Source: Actinomycetota bacterium (GTDB lineage Bacteria > Actinomycetota > Actinomycetes > Nanopelagicales > Nanopelagicaceae). From it: DNA of 26,946 nt. The notes beneath the pieces were generated by a model. It was not told the origin of the DNA and ran no database searches. It worked only from the letters and a program-made list of their open reading frames with translations. This document shows, one piece after another, positions 7,213 through 15,393 of the stretch (the first letter of the stretch is position 1; each line of letters opens with the position of its first letter). Location: the NCBI GenBank assembly GCA_009702205.1, contig WLIM01000004.1, forward strand, positions 1 through 26,946. Direction: 5' to 3'. A program made the translations under genes and the position numbers.

Positions 7213-8312
7213 AAAGAGCGCTATTTGTAATTACATTATTGTTTACATCAATTTTTGTTATGCCTGCCGCGAACGCTTCTGATGTTGCTATTTATGTTAC
7301 CGAACCAACTCATAGACAAATTGACGGATTATTTATTGATGATGAATTAGTTGCAAATCTTGCTTACGACGGCAGGCTTGGCCAACTTGTGTTTAATCCT
7401 CCGCGAGGTAACCGAAATTGGTTTATTGATCCGCAATTAATTGAAGAAGTTAAAGCAATGACCTCCGATTATTCAATTGTTGGTGGCGAGAGCGGCGTTG
7501 GTGGTGTAGTTGCAAAAAATTGGTTGAACCAATTAACTGCAATTACTCGAGGAGATCGAATTACTGCCCTTGCTTATGGAAACCCATCCGGTTATTGGAT
7601 TTCGAAATTGGCCCAGAGCAAGAGTGATTTTTATTTGCAATTCGGTGCCAAACGCCTAACAGCTGCGTTAAATAGACAGGTTTCACAGCTTGCGAAATAC
7701 CCAAGCGCTAAAGCCCCTAAATTGGACTTCCTAACTATTCAAACATTTAGGCACTCACAAATCGTTCTTAAATTAAATTCGCAGTACATGTCGCCAGAAG
7801 AGATTGAAAAATTTCAAAGCCAGAGCGCCTCGATTTTGCATCCTGATTTAAAAGTTGGGCATCGGACAATGCTCGGACTTGATCTCGCTTCTTCAACCGA
7901 AAAACTAGCCAACAAAATTAGATTGGCGCCAGGCCGATTTACAATTACATCGACCAAGCAGAATTTGCCAATTACTTTAATTAATGATTTTCCAAATCCG
8001 GCGAAAGTTTCTTTAGAAATCGGAACTTTAAACGGCAAGGTTTTGGTTGAGAGTGTTCCTACTCAGATAGTTAACGGCAATTCCAAGATCCAAGTAATGA
8101 TCCCCGTAGAAGTTGTGACTTCTGGCCAAAGCGAGTTGTCGGTAAAGATTTTTTCAGAGAAGCACAAACTTCTTGGTGATGAAGTGATTTACCCTGTAAC
8201 ACTTAAAGTTATTAGCCCAATTGCAACTTGGATTACAACTGGTGGGGCGATAATTCTCTTCGTATCAGCCCTTGTTCAAAGTTTTAGACGGATAAGAAGG
8301 AAGCGGTTATGA
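7209..8312 (+). CDS. DUF6049-like secreted, membrane-anchored envelope protein (short form)
   Basis: This 367-residue protein has a signal peptide (about residues 1-23, ending AANA before SD), an exported middle part, a beta-rich segment around residues 250-330 (VSLEIGTLNGKVLVE...) and one C-terminal membrane helix (about 342-358) followed by a basic tail, RRIRRKR. Position between the NUDIX gene and murJ, and this layout, match the actinobacterial DUF6049 family (M. tuberculosis Rv3909), but that protein is about 800 residues, so this copy is less than half as long. The reading frame is open and the ends are intact, so it is a reduced form rather than a visible pseudogene. Overlaps by four bases at both ends suggest coupled translation with murJ. 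The function is unknown; a role with MurJ at the envelope is inference. Confidence 0.72.
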   Translation: MKRALFVITLLFTSIFVMPAANASDVAIYVTEPTHRQIDGLFIDDELVANLAYDGRLGQLVFNPPRGNRNWFIDPQLIEEVKAMTSDYSIVGGESGVGGVVAKNWLNQLTAITRGDRITALAYGNPSGYWISKLAQSKSDFYLQFGAKRLTAALNRQVSQLAKYPSAKAPKLDFLTIQTFRHSQIVLKLNSQYMSPEEIEKFQSQSASILHPDLKVGHRTMLGLDLASSTEKLANKIRLAPGRFTITSTKQNLPITLINDFPNPAKVSLEIGTLNGKVLVESVPTQIVNGNSKIQVMIPVEVVTSGQSELSVKIFSEKHKLLGDEVIYPVTLKVISPIATWITTGGAIILFVSALVQSFRRIRRKRL

Positions 8313-9907
8313 GCGATAAATCGCTAGTTAAATCTTCGACCGTCATGGCAATTGGAACAATCTTCTCGCGAATAACTGGCTTGATCCGCGGTCTGCTTTT
8401 AGTTGCAGTTCTTGGAACCACTCTTCTTGGCGATACTTTCAATGTTGCAAACACAATGCCTAATATTTTGTATAACTTAATAATTGGCGGTGCCTTAACT
8501 GCAGTTTTCGTTCCACAAATTGTTAGAGCAACCAAAGATGCAGATGGTGGAAGTGCATTTATTTCTAGGCTAGTCACTGCTACATCTGTATTTCTCGGTC
8601 TCTTGGTTCTGCTTTCAGTTATTTTTGCTCCGGTTTTGGTTCGAATATTTGCAACTAGCTATGTTGGCGGTCGAGAGTTCGACGTAACTACGCTCTTTAT
8701 GCGCTTCTGCTTGCCACAAATCTTCTTTATGGGTTTATTCGCACTGCTCGGCCAAGTTGCTAATGCAAAAGGCAAGTTTGGGCCGATGATGTGGGCCCCG
8801 GTTTTAAATAACTTGATTGCAATCGGAGTATTTGGCTGGTTCTTGAAATACTCAACTCAACCAACTGTTCAAACTATTCCAACATCGGAAATTATTTGGA
8901 TCGGTTTGGGATCAACGGTTGGATACATCGCTCAAGCCTTTATTTTAATTCCAGTTATTTCTCGAACTAAAATAAGAATTCGGCCGCGTTTTGATTGGCA
9001 AGACTCTGAACTTCGAAAATCAGTTCACCTTGCTAGTTGGACTTTATTGTTTGCCGCAATTTCACAAGTAAGTTATTTGGTCACAGTAAATCTTTCTACG
9101 GGCGCCGCGGTAAAGGCAATAAAAGCCGGTGTTGAGCACGGTGTTGGTTTCACTCCATTTAGTAATGCTCTTCTCATCTACATGTTGCCACATTCGATAA
9201 TTACAATTTCTGTAGTCACCGCTCTACTTCCAACGCTTTCAAAATTCGCACACGAAAATCAACCGCAAATGATTCATGATCAACTTGTTAAGGCGATGCG
9301 CTTAGTTGGACTAATTACTGTTCCCAGCGCAATTGCATTTCTGTTCTTTGGTCCACTAATGACACAAACTCTCTTTTTTGGAATTTCAGAACAAGATTCA
9401 AATTATCTTGGATATACCCTTTCGGCGCTTGCACTTGGCTTAGCTCCCATGAGCGTTAATTTGATCGCTCTTCGCGGTTTAAATGCTTTTGAAAATGTTA
9501 AGTTACAGGTTTTGAGTAATACTGTTATGAATATTGTTGGAATTCTTGCTTCTGTATGTGTTGCAGTAATTTTGCCTGCAGAGTGGGTGACAGTAGGACT
9601 AGCTGGTGCTCTCGCTCTTAGTTATTTCTTCGGAGCATGGAGTTCGGTTCGACTTCTCCGCAGATTTGAAATTCGTATTTCGATGACAGAGGTTTCCGGT
9701 TTTTATCTAAAGCTGATGAGTTTTGCCTTGTTATTTGCATTTCCGATATGGCTGATACGCGCCGCTATTCCGGGTGGGAATATGATCCGCCTATTAATCG
9801 TTCTATTTGTGTGTGGTGTTGGCTATCTAGGGGTCTGCAAAATAGCTCGTGTAAGTGAAATAACTAGCGCCGTTGAAGTTTTAACTAGACGTAAAAAGAT
9901 AGGGTAG
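8309..9907 (+). CDS. murJ: MurJ/MviN lipid II flippase
   Basis: This is a 532-residue MATE/MOP-superfamily membrane protein with about fourteen spans. The N-terminus ISRITGLIRGLLLVAVLG and the segment near residue 460 (RISMTEVSGFYLKL) are typical of MviN/MurJ. It moves undecaprenyl-linked lipid II across the membrane for PBPs such as the ponA product. Mycobacterial MviN carries long C-terminal kinase-like and extracellular domains; here the protein stops after the last span, so those are absent. The start overlaps the DUF6049 gene (ATGA). Only four bases separate it from trxB, so the sigM gene usual at this place in actinobacteria is missing. Confidence 0.95.
   Translation: MSDKSLVKSSTVMAIGTIFSRITGLIRGLLLVAVLGTTLLGDTFNVANTMPNILYNLIIGGALTAVFVPQIVRATKDADGGSAFISRLVTATSVFLGLLVLLSVIFAPVLVRIFATSYVGGREFDVTTLFMRFCLPQIFFMGLFALLGQVANAKGKFGPMMWAPVLNNLIAIGVFGWFLKYSTQPTVQTIPTSEIIWIGLGSTVGYIAQAFILIPVISRTKIRIRPRFDWQDSELRKSVHLASWTLLFAAISQVSYLVTVNLSTGAAVKAIKAGVEHGVGFTPFSNALLIYMLPHSIITISVVTALLPTLSKFAHENQPQMIHDQLVKAMRLVGLITVPSAIAFLFFGPLMTQTLFFGISEQDSNYLGYTLSALALGLAPMSVNLIALRGLNAFENVKLQVLSNTVMNIVGILASVCVAVILPAEWVTVGLAGALALSYFFGAWSSVRLLRRFEIRISMTEVSGFYLKLMSFALLFAFPIWLIRAAIPGGNMIRLLIVLFVCGVGYLGVCKIARVSEITSAVEVLTRRKKIG
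9900..9905 (+). promoter_or_regulatory. Possible -10 element for a leaderless trxB transcript (TAGGGT)
   Basis: TAGGGT fits TANNNT, overlaps the murJ stop codon and ends seven bases before the trxB ATG. The same AGGGT could instead act as a weak Shine-Dalgarno, so the reading is ambiguous. Confidence 0.35.
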
Positions 9908-9911
9908 CCAA

Positions 9912-10841
9912 ATGAGCGAAGTGCATGAATTAGTAATCGTAGGTTCGGGACCAGCGGGATATACCGCCGCTATTTATGCTGCTCGCGCCGAACTTTCACC
10001 AGTTCTTTATGAAGGATCTGTCACAGCTGGTGGCGCGCTAATGAATACGACTGAAGTTGAAAATTTTCCAGGATTTCCTGAAGGCGTTATGGGTCCAGAT
10101 CTTATGGATTCACTTCGTAAGCAGTGTGAGCGATTCGGAACAAAATTAGTAACAGATGACATTGTTTCAATGGATTTAACTGGCGAGATTAAAGTTTTAA
10201 CCGATGGCTCTGGAAATACTTTGAAAGCAAAGTCTGTAATTCTTGCGACAGGTTCTGCTTATAAAGAAATTGGTTTAACAAATGAGAAGAGATTATCTGG
10301 CCGCGGAGTTTCTTGGTGCGCAACTTGTGATGGTTTCTTCTTCAGGGAAAAAGTATTAGCAGTTGTTGGTGGCGGAGATTCTGCTATGGAAGAAGCAAAC
10401 TTTTTAACTCGTTTTGCCACAAAAGTTTTTGTAATTCACAGACGTGATTCATTGCGCGCCTCAAAAATTATGGTAGAACGTGCGATGGCCAATCCAAAGA
10501 TTGAATTCATTTGGAATACTGAAGTGATAGATGTTCTTGGAAGCGAGAAAGTTTCAGGTCTTAAACTTCGCAACTTAGTTTCTGGTGAAGAGGTTGATAA
10601 AGAGTTCGATGGTCTTTTTGTTGCAATTGGCCATCTTCCACGAAGTGAACTACTTGCCGGACAAATTGATCTAGATGGCGAAGGCTATGTAAAGGTTGAA
10701 GGTCGTTCTACTCGAACAAACCAGAGCGGAGTCTTTGCGTGTGGAGATCTAGTTGATCACACCTATCGCCAAGCAATCACGGCGGCCGGTTCAGGTTGCC
10801 AAGCAGCCTTGGATGCTGAACGCTTCCTTGCAGGGCACTAA
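9912..10841 (+). CDS. trxB: Thioredoxin-disulfide reductase
   Basis: This 309-residue FAD enzyme passes electrons from NADPH to thioredoxin. The FAD-binding GSGPAGYTAAIYAA lies at the N-terminus (about 12-25). The redox pair is CATC (136-139). The NADPH domain shows GGGDSAMEEA followed by HRRDSLRASK, whose basic residues are typical for NADPH over NADH. The C-terminal FAD motif is GVFACGDLVD. Length and domain order are normal for the low-molecular-weight class. It is directly upstream of its substrate gene trxA, as in Mycobacterium (trxB2-trxC), and closely follows murJ. Confidence 0.97.
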   Translation: MSEVHELVIVGSGPAGYTAAIYAARAELSPVLYEGSVTAGGALMNTTEVENFPGFPEGVMGPDLMDSLRKQCERFGTKLVTDDIVSMDLTGEIKVLTDGSGNTLKAKSVILATGSAYKEIGLTNEKRLSGRGVSWCATCDGFFFREKVLAVVGGGDSAMEEANFLTRFATKVFVIHRRDSLRASKIMVERAMANPKIEFIWNTEVIDVLGSEKVSGLKLRNLVSGEEVDKEFDGLFVAIGHLPRSELLAGQIDLDGEGYVKVEGRSTRTNQSGVFACGDLVDHTYRQAITAAGSGCQAALDAERFLAGH

Positions 10842-10842
10842 T

Positions 10843-10848
10843 TACAAT
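10843..10848 (+). promoter_or_regulatory. Possible trxA promoter -10 (TACAAT)
   Basis: A good -10 hexamer (TACAAT) lies just after the trxB stop. It would give a leader of about 30 bases that contains the trxA Shine-Dalgarno (GAGGA). No clear -35 element is visible, so trxA may simply be cotranscribed with trxB. Confidence 0.35.
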
Positions 10849-10884
10849 TACCCACGTAAATAACCAGAAGAGATATGAGGAAAA

Positions 10885-11208
10885 ATGAGCGCAGCACAAC
10901 CAGTAACAACCGCTACTTTTGATGAAGTAGTTCTAAAGAGTTCAACACCGGTTCTCGTAGATTTTTGGGCTGAATGGTGTGGCCCTTGCCGCGCAGTCGG
11001 ACCAATCCTTGATGAGATTGCTTCTGAATATAGCGACAAGATCAAGGTAGTTAAGTTAAATACCGATGAAGAGTCTGCAATTGCGATCAAGTATGGAATC
11101 ACTTCAATTCCAACGCTTAATGTTTATGTAAATGGTGAAGTTGTTAAGACTGTAATTGGCGCAAAGCCAAAGCCAGCTCTATTAAAAGAACTCGCAGCGT
11201 TTATCTAA
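10885..11208 (+). CDS. trxA: Thioredoxin
   Basis: This 107-residue cytoplasmic thioredoxin has the canonical active site WCGPC (cysteines 32 and 35) and the cis-proline region SIPTLNVYVNGE (about residues 73-84). It is reduced by the product of trxB just upstream and serves as electron donor for ribonucleotide reductase and other disulfide enzymes. A Shine-Dalgarno (GAGG) is placed six or seven bases before the ATG. The next gene, cwlM-like, begins four bases after its stop, so the two are probably cotranscribed. Confidence 0.97.
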   Translation: MSAAQPVTTATFDEVVLKSSTPVLVDFWAEWCGPCRAVGPILDEIASEYSDKIKVVKLNTDEESAIAIKYGITSIPTLNVYVNGEVVKTVIGAKPKPALLKELAAFI

Positions 11209-11212
11209 ATTC

Positions 11213-12307
11213 ATGTCTCCATCTGGTGAGGAGACCAATGTAATTTCGTTGGTCACAAATACTTTAACCAGACTTGGGTTTTTAAAAACTGCATCAAACA
11301 CTTTTGGTGCAGTTGAAGAAGATGGCTTGCGCGCATTCCAACAAGAGCGCGGACTTATTGTTTCTGGTGAAATCGACGGCCCAACTCTTCGCGCAATTGA
11401 TGAAGCTAGATGGAAGCTCGGCGATCGAATTCTCTCTTTTGTTCCAGGTAAACCGCTTCGCGGTGATGATGTTGCAACTTTGCAATCTAGATTAGTTGAT
11501 ATGGGCTTTGACTGTGGGCGAGTGGATGCAATTTTTGGTGCGCGTACAGATGCTGCGGTAAGAGAATTTCAAAAATCTGTAGGTGTGAAAGTTGATGGTG
11601 TTTGCGGGCCAGCAACAATTATGTCGTTAATGCGGCTCGTGAAAACTGTTTCTGGTGGTGCCCCAATTCAACTTCGCGATAATGCTAAACGTGCTATCCG
11701 CGGACCTGCCCTTGCAAATAAAATTATTGTTCTTGATCCAAGTTCGCTGCCAGAAGATCGCGAGATTGCATTTGATATCGCCCAACGGCTTGAAGGTCGC
11801 CTGATTGCACTTGGTGTAACCGTTTACTTATCTAGAAGCAGCGCTAAAGATCCGAGTGAAGTTGATCGAATTAAATTAGCAAATGAATCCGGTGCTGATT
11901 TAGTTATCTCGTTTCATACTGATAATTACAAAAATGAATCGGCACATGGGCTTGCTACTTATTATTATGGAAATGACTTACATGGCGTTCATTCTGTTGT
12001 CGGTGAAAGATTTGCGGCTTTAGTACAACGCGAAATTACTGCCCGAACCGACTTATTGAATTGCCGCACTCACGCAAAATCTTGGGATTTGTTGCGTCTA
12101 ACAAAAGCCCCGACTGTCCGAATTGACTTGGGTTATCTATCAAATCCAGGCGATGTAAAAAGGTTGGGCGATGTAACTTTCCGTGAAACCGTGGTCGAAT
12201 CAATAATTGTTGCAATTCAACGCCTTTATCTCTCGGCTGAAAATGATGCAAAGACTGGAACCCTGAAAATTTCAGATCTACGCAAGGCGGGGATTCGTAG
12301 CGATTAA
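11213..12307 (+). CDS. cwlM: CwlM-like protein: two peptidoglycan-binding modules plus degenerate amidase_3 domain
   Basis: This 364-residue protein has no signal peptide. Two PG_binding_1 modules come first (about 8-62 and 80-140, with FGAVEEDGLRAFQ and FGARTDAAVREFQ), then an N-acetylmuramoyl-L-alanine amidase_3 fold (about 169-350). The zinc site looks damaged: the usual D-P-G-H is DPSS (175-178), the ligand glutamate is probably D182, and the catalytic glutamate before LGYLSNP is D305. Only H235 (SFHTDN) keeps its place. In Mycobacterium CwlM (Rv3915), at the same site after trxC, acts in the cytoplasm as a regulator of MurA rather than as a hydrolase. The same role is likely here, but is inference. 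Confidence 0.85.
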   Translation: MSPSGEETNVISLVTNTLTRLGFLKTASNTFGAVEEDGLRAFQQERGLIVSGEIDGPTLRAIDEARWKLGDRILSFVPGKPLRGDDVATLQSRLVDMGFDCGRVDAIFGARTDAAVREFQKSVGVKVDGVCGPATIMSLMRLVKTVSGGAPIQLRDNAKRAIRGPALANKIIVLDPSSLPEDREIAFDIAQRLEGRLIALGVTVYLSRSSAKDPSEVDRIKLANESGADLVISFHTDNYKNESAHGLATYYYGNDLHGVHSVVGERFAALVQREITARTDLLNCRTHAKSWDLLRLTKAPTVRIDLGYLSNPGDVKRLGDVTFRETVVESIIVAIQRLYLSAENDAKTGTLKISDLRKAGIRSD

Positions 12308-12347
12308 TTAAATTCGTTCCCGATGGTGATTGTGGCAAGATTGGGGA

Positions 12348-13601
12348 ATGGGAAACGACTTAACGCGCATACATACCGGTGAGGTTCAGAACTTAACTGA
12401 TCGCTTTGCCCATCGCGCGGCAATGATGAAGCCGAGTGAAATTCGCTCACTCTTTGCTGTTGCTTCTCGCCCAGATATTGTTTCGCTTGCTGGTGGAATG
12501 CCAAATCTTTCTGCGTTTCCAATGGAGATGATGGCAAGTGTTATTGAAAAATTAGTTTTAGAAAATGGCCAAGAAGCTTTGCAATATGGAAGTGGCCAAG
12601 GACATCCAAAACTTCGTGAACAAATTTGTGATGTTATGGCGCTCGAAGGAATTCGCGCGCATCCAGATGATGTAATTGTGACAACTGGATCGCAACAAGC
12701 GCTCGATTTAATTTCAAGAATTTTTATTGATCCGGGCGACGTGGTTCTTGTCGAAGCACCTTCATATGTCGGCGCTCTTGGAACTTTCCACCAATATGAG
12801 GCAAAAGTTGTCCATGTTGCAATGGATGAAAACGGTCTTATTCCGATTGCCCTTCGTGAAGCTATTACCGCAACCCGGGCATCTGGTCGCAAAATTAAAT
12901 TCTTATATCTAATTCCTAATTATCAAAATCCTGCCGGCGTTTTACTTAGCGCTGAACGTAGAACGCAAATTCTTGAAATTTGTCGTGAGGCTTCGATTTT
13001 TGTAATTGAAGATAATCCATATGGTCTGCTCGGTTTTGACCGGCCATCACCAAATGCAATGCGCGCTGAAGATTCTGAAAATGTTCTTTATCTTGGAACA
13101 TTCTCCAAAACCATTGCTCCAGGGTTCCGCGTTGGTTGGGCGCTCGTTCCACAAGCTCTTAAAGAGAAACTTGTTATTGCAAGCGAGTCCTCGATTCTCT
13201 GCCCATCAAACTTCACACAATTAGCAATTTCTAGTTATCTTTCAGATCAACCATGGCGTGATCAAATTGCATCATTTACTCAACTTTATAAAGTGCGCAG
13301 AGATGCAATGCTTGAAACTTTAGAGGCGACTTTTCCTGCTGGTGCTACTTGGACAAAGCCCGGCGGCGGTTTCTATGTTTGGGTAACACTTCCACCTGAG
13401 ATTGATACAAAAGCTTTGATGCCTAAAGCTATTGTTTCTAAGGTTGCATACGTGCCTGGGACCGCCTTTTATGCCGATGGATTGGGAAGTTGGTCGATGC
13501 GACTTTCTTATTGCTATCCAAGTCCAGAGCGCATCCGCGATGGTGTTAAGTCGTTGGCTGGTGTTATTAAAACTGAGATGCAACTTCGCGGGTTAAATTA
13601 A
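12348..13601 (+). CDS. PLP-dependent class I/II aminotransferase (LysN/2-aminoadipate-type)
   Basis: This 417-residue fold-type I aminotransferase has the substrate-side SLAGGMPN, VTTGSQQALDL (PLP phosphate contact), NYQNPAGVLLS (PLP-ring asparagine), EDNPYGLLGF (aspartate to the pyridine nitrogen) and GTFSKTIAPGFRVGW with the PLP lysine near residue 254. The family includes 2-aminoadipate, aromatic and branched-chain aminotransferases; the amino acid used cannot be settled. There is no GntR DNA-binding domain, so it is not a MocR regulator. I start at ATG 12348; a TTG at 12330 would add six residues. Upstream there is no good Shine-Dalgarno, and CAAGAT at -12 to -7 is one base off TANNNT. 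It converges on parB with a nine-base overlap. Confidence 0.88.
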   Translation: MGNDLTRIHTGEVQNLTDRFAHRAAMMKPSEIRSLFAVASRPDIVSLAGGMPNLSAFPMEMMASVIEKLVLENGQEALQYGSGQGHPKLREQICDVMALEGIRAHPDDVIVTTGSQQALDLISRIFIDPGDVVLVEAPSYVGALGTFHQYEAKVVHVAMDENGLIPIALREAITATRASGRKIKFLYLIPNYQNPAGVLLSAERRTQILEICREASIFVIEDNPYGLLGFDRPSPNAMRAEDSENVLYLGTFSKTIAPGFRVGWALVPQALKEKLVIASESSILCPSNFTQLAISSYLSDQPWRDQIASFTQLYKVRRDAMLETLEATFPAGATWTKPGGGFYVWVTLPPEIDTKALMPKAIVSKVAYVPGTAFYADGLGSWSMRLSYCYPSPERIRDGVKSLAGVIKTEMQLRGLN

Positions 13602-14465
13602 TTTATTAATTCGCTCTAAATCTTCTAGCGTTGCAAATTCAATTGTGATTTTTCCTTTTTGTTTTCCAAGTTCAACACTCACCCGAGTATCAAGTCGATC
13701 TGACATTCCGTCTGCCAATTCTTTTAGCCTTGGTGATAAAAGTTTTCCGGCTTTAGGTTTTGCGCTCTTAGTTGGGCCTTGATGTGTAGCAACAATCTCT
13801 TCGGTTGCGCGAACGCTTAAACCTTCGGAGACGATTCGTCCAGCTAGTTTTTCAATTTCATTCTCGTCGGTTAAAGATAAAAGTGCACGTGCATGTCCGG
13901 CAGATAAAATTCCGGCAGCTACACGTCGTTGCACGCTTGCTGGAAGATTTAACAGGCGAAGCGTGTTTGTAATTGCTGGTCTAGATTTTCCAACTTTTAC
14001 CGCAAGCTCGTCGTGTGTGTAACCAAAATCGTTTAATAGGTTTTGATAGGCCGATCCCTCTTCAAGTGGGTTTAACTGGCTGCGGTGGATATTTTCAAGT
14101 AACGCTTCACGAAGTAATTCATTGTCTGGAGTCTGGCGAATAATCACTGGAATAGTTTTTAGACCAGCCAATTTAGATGCGCGTAATCTGCGTTCACCCA
14201 TAATTAATTCATATTTGCCATTACCTAAATCTCTGACAACAGGTGGTTGTAGAACGCCAACTTCTTTTATAGATGCAGATAATTCATTTAACGCATCGGT
14301 GTCGAAAATGGTTCTTGGTTGTTTTGGATTCGGAATAATTGCGTTGATATCAACTTCACCTTGATCTGCAATTGTTACTCCGGTGTTAGAAGTTATTGGA
14401 GTTGAAAGTGAAGTTGGAATTAAAGAATCTAAACCGCGACCTAATCCGCCTTTACGTGTACTCAT
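13593..14465 (-). CDS. parB: Chromosome partitioning protein ParB
   Basis: This 290-residue protein loads on parS and spreads as a CTP-dependent clamp. It starts with the ParB signature RKGGLGRGLDSLIPT. The N-domain has the CTP-binding GERRLRASK (about residues 92-100) and ENIHRSQLNPLEEGSAYQNLL (about 119-139). The helix-turn-helix region follows (VGKSRPAITNTLRLLNLP) with the specificity segment GILSAGHARALLSL. The C-terminal dimer domain starts near residue 240 after a basic linker. The start overlaps the parA stop by four bases (ATGA), so the two are coupled. The two parS sites lie close by in parA and rsmG. Confidence 0.97.
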   Translation of the reverse strand: MSTRKGGLGRGLDSLIPTSLSTPITSNTGVTIADQGEVDINAIIPNPKQPRTIFDTDALNELSASIKEVGVLQPPVVRDLGNGKYELIMGERRLRASKLAGLKTIPVIIRQTPDNELLREALLENIHRSQLNPLEEGSAYQNLLNDFGYTHDELAVKVGKSRPAITNTLRLLNLPASVQRRVAAGILSAGHARALLSLTDENEIEKLAGRIVSEGLSVRATEEIVATHQGPTKSAKPKAGKLLSPRLKELADGMSDRLDTRVSVELGKQKGKITIEFATLEDLERINKLI

Positions 14466-15385
14466 GCTGTGTGCGCTCCGTTATTCAAATTATTCGAGTT
14501 ATTTAAAGGCTCTCCAGAACCACGTCTGGCAATCTCTCGGGCCACTGTCATATATGCAATGGCTCCTGGTGAAGATGCGTCATAAGTCATTACTGTTTGA
14601 TTAAAAGATGGCGCTTCTGAAACTCGGACAGCTCTTGGAATTGGTACATCAATTAATTCATTTGGGAAATGTTGACGCACGCTATTTGCAACATCATTTG
14701 CAAGTCTTGTTCTTGAATCAAACATTGTTAAAACAATTGTTGAGATTCGAACTCTTTGGTTAAGCATTTGTTGAACTTGTTGCAAAGTTTTTAATAAAAG
14801 CGTTAGACCTTCAAGTGAGTAATACTCGCATTGAATTGGCACCATAACTTCTTCAGCAGCGGTGAGCGCATTTACTGTAAGCAGGCCAAGACTTGGTGGG
14901 CAATCAATAATTACATAATCAATTCGATTACCAGACGCTTCTCTTTCAGCTAAGAATTTTTCTAACGCTAACTTCAAACGTGATTCACGAGAAACAAAAC
15001 CAACCATATTTATTTCAGCGCCTGCTAGTTCAACATCTGCAGGTGCGCACTCTAAATGTGGAAAGCCCGCAACTTTTTCTACAACTTGTGAAAGTGGTAA
15101 ATCTTTTACTAATACTTCATACATGCCAGCAATATCTTCGCGATCAATTCCAAGTGCGGTGCAGGCATTTCCTTGTGGGTCTAAGTCGATCACTAATACT
15201 TTTAATCCGCCCATAGCTAGGGCTGCTGCAATATTGACCGCGGTGGTGGTCTTGCCTACCCCGCCTTTTTGATTGGCCACAGTGAAGACTCGGGTCTTTA
15301 GGGGTGTGGGCATCGGCTCTTTTAGTCGTCGGATCCCGATGACTTTTGGCTTATTGGCCTTAGATGTTTCACGTGAATCATTCAC
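14462..15385 (-). CDS. parA: Chromosome partitioning ATPase ParA (Soj)
   Basis: This 307-residue ATPase binds DNA in its ATP form and moves ParB-parS complexes. The deviant Walker A motif KGGVGKTTT is at 40-48, Walker A' is VLVIDLDPQGN, and Walker B is VIIDCPPSLG. A 30-residue N-terminal extension precedes the fold. Codons 3-7 (DSRET) encode a parS palindrome, so DNA and protein constraints coincide there. The tail is asparagine-rich (LNNSNNLNNGAH). The start lies eight bases after the rsmG stop and lacks a clear Shine-Dalgarno. Confidence 0.97.
   Translation of the reverse strand: MNDSRETSKANKPKVIGIRRLKEPMPTPLKTRVFTVANQKGGVGKTTTAVNIAAALAMGGLKVLVIDLDPQGNACTALGIDREDIAGMYEVLVKDLPLSQVVEKVAGFPHLECAPADVELAGAEINMVGFVSRESRLKLALEKFLAEREASGNRIDYVIIDCPPSLGLLTVNALTAAEEVMVPIQCEYYSLEGLTLLLKTLQQVQQMLNQRVRISTIVLTMFDSRTRLANDVANSVRQHFPNELIDVPIPRAVRVSEAPSFNQTVMTYDASSPGAIAYMTVAREIARRGSGEPLNNSNNLNNGAHTA
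15365..15380. other. parS: parS site in the 5' codons of parA (15/16 match)
   Basis: TGTTTCACGTGAATCA matches the bacterial parS consensus TGTTTCACGTGAAACA at 15 of 16 bases. It overlaps parA codons 2-7. A bare CACGTG 13 bases away, just upstream of the parA start, is too divergent to count as a second site. Confidence 0.9.
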
Positions 15386-15393
15386 GTGCGTAT

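Noticed and set aside
15378..15393. Third CACGTG next to the parA start as another parS
   Set aside because: Outside the TTCACGTG core it matches the 16-base consensus poorly (about half the bases), so it is not a credible ParB site.
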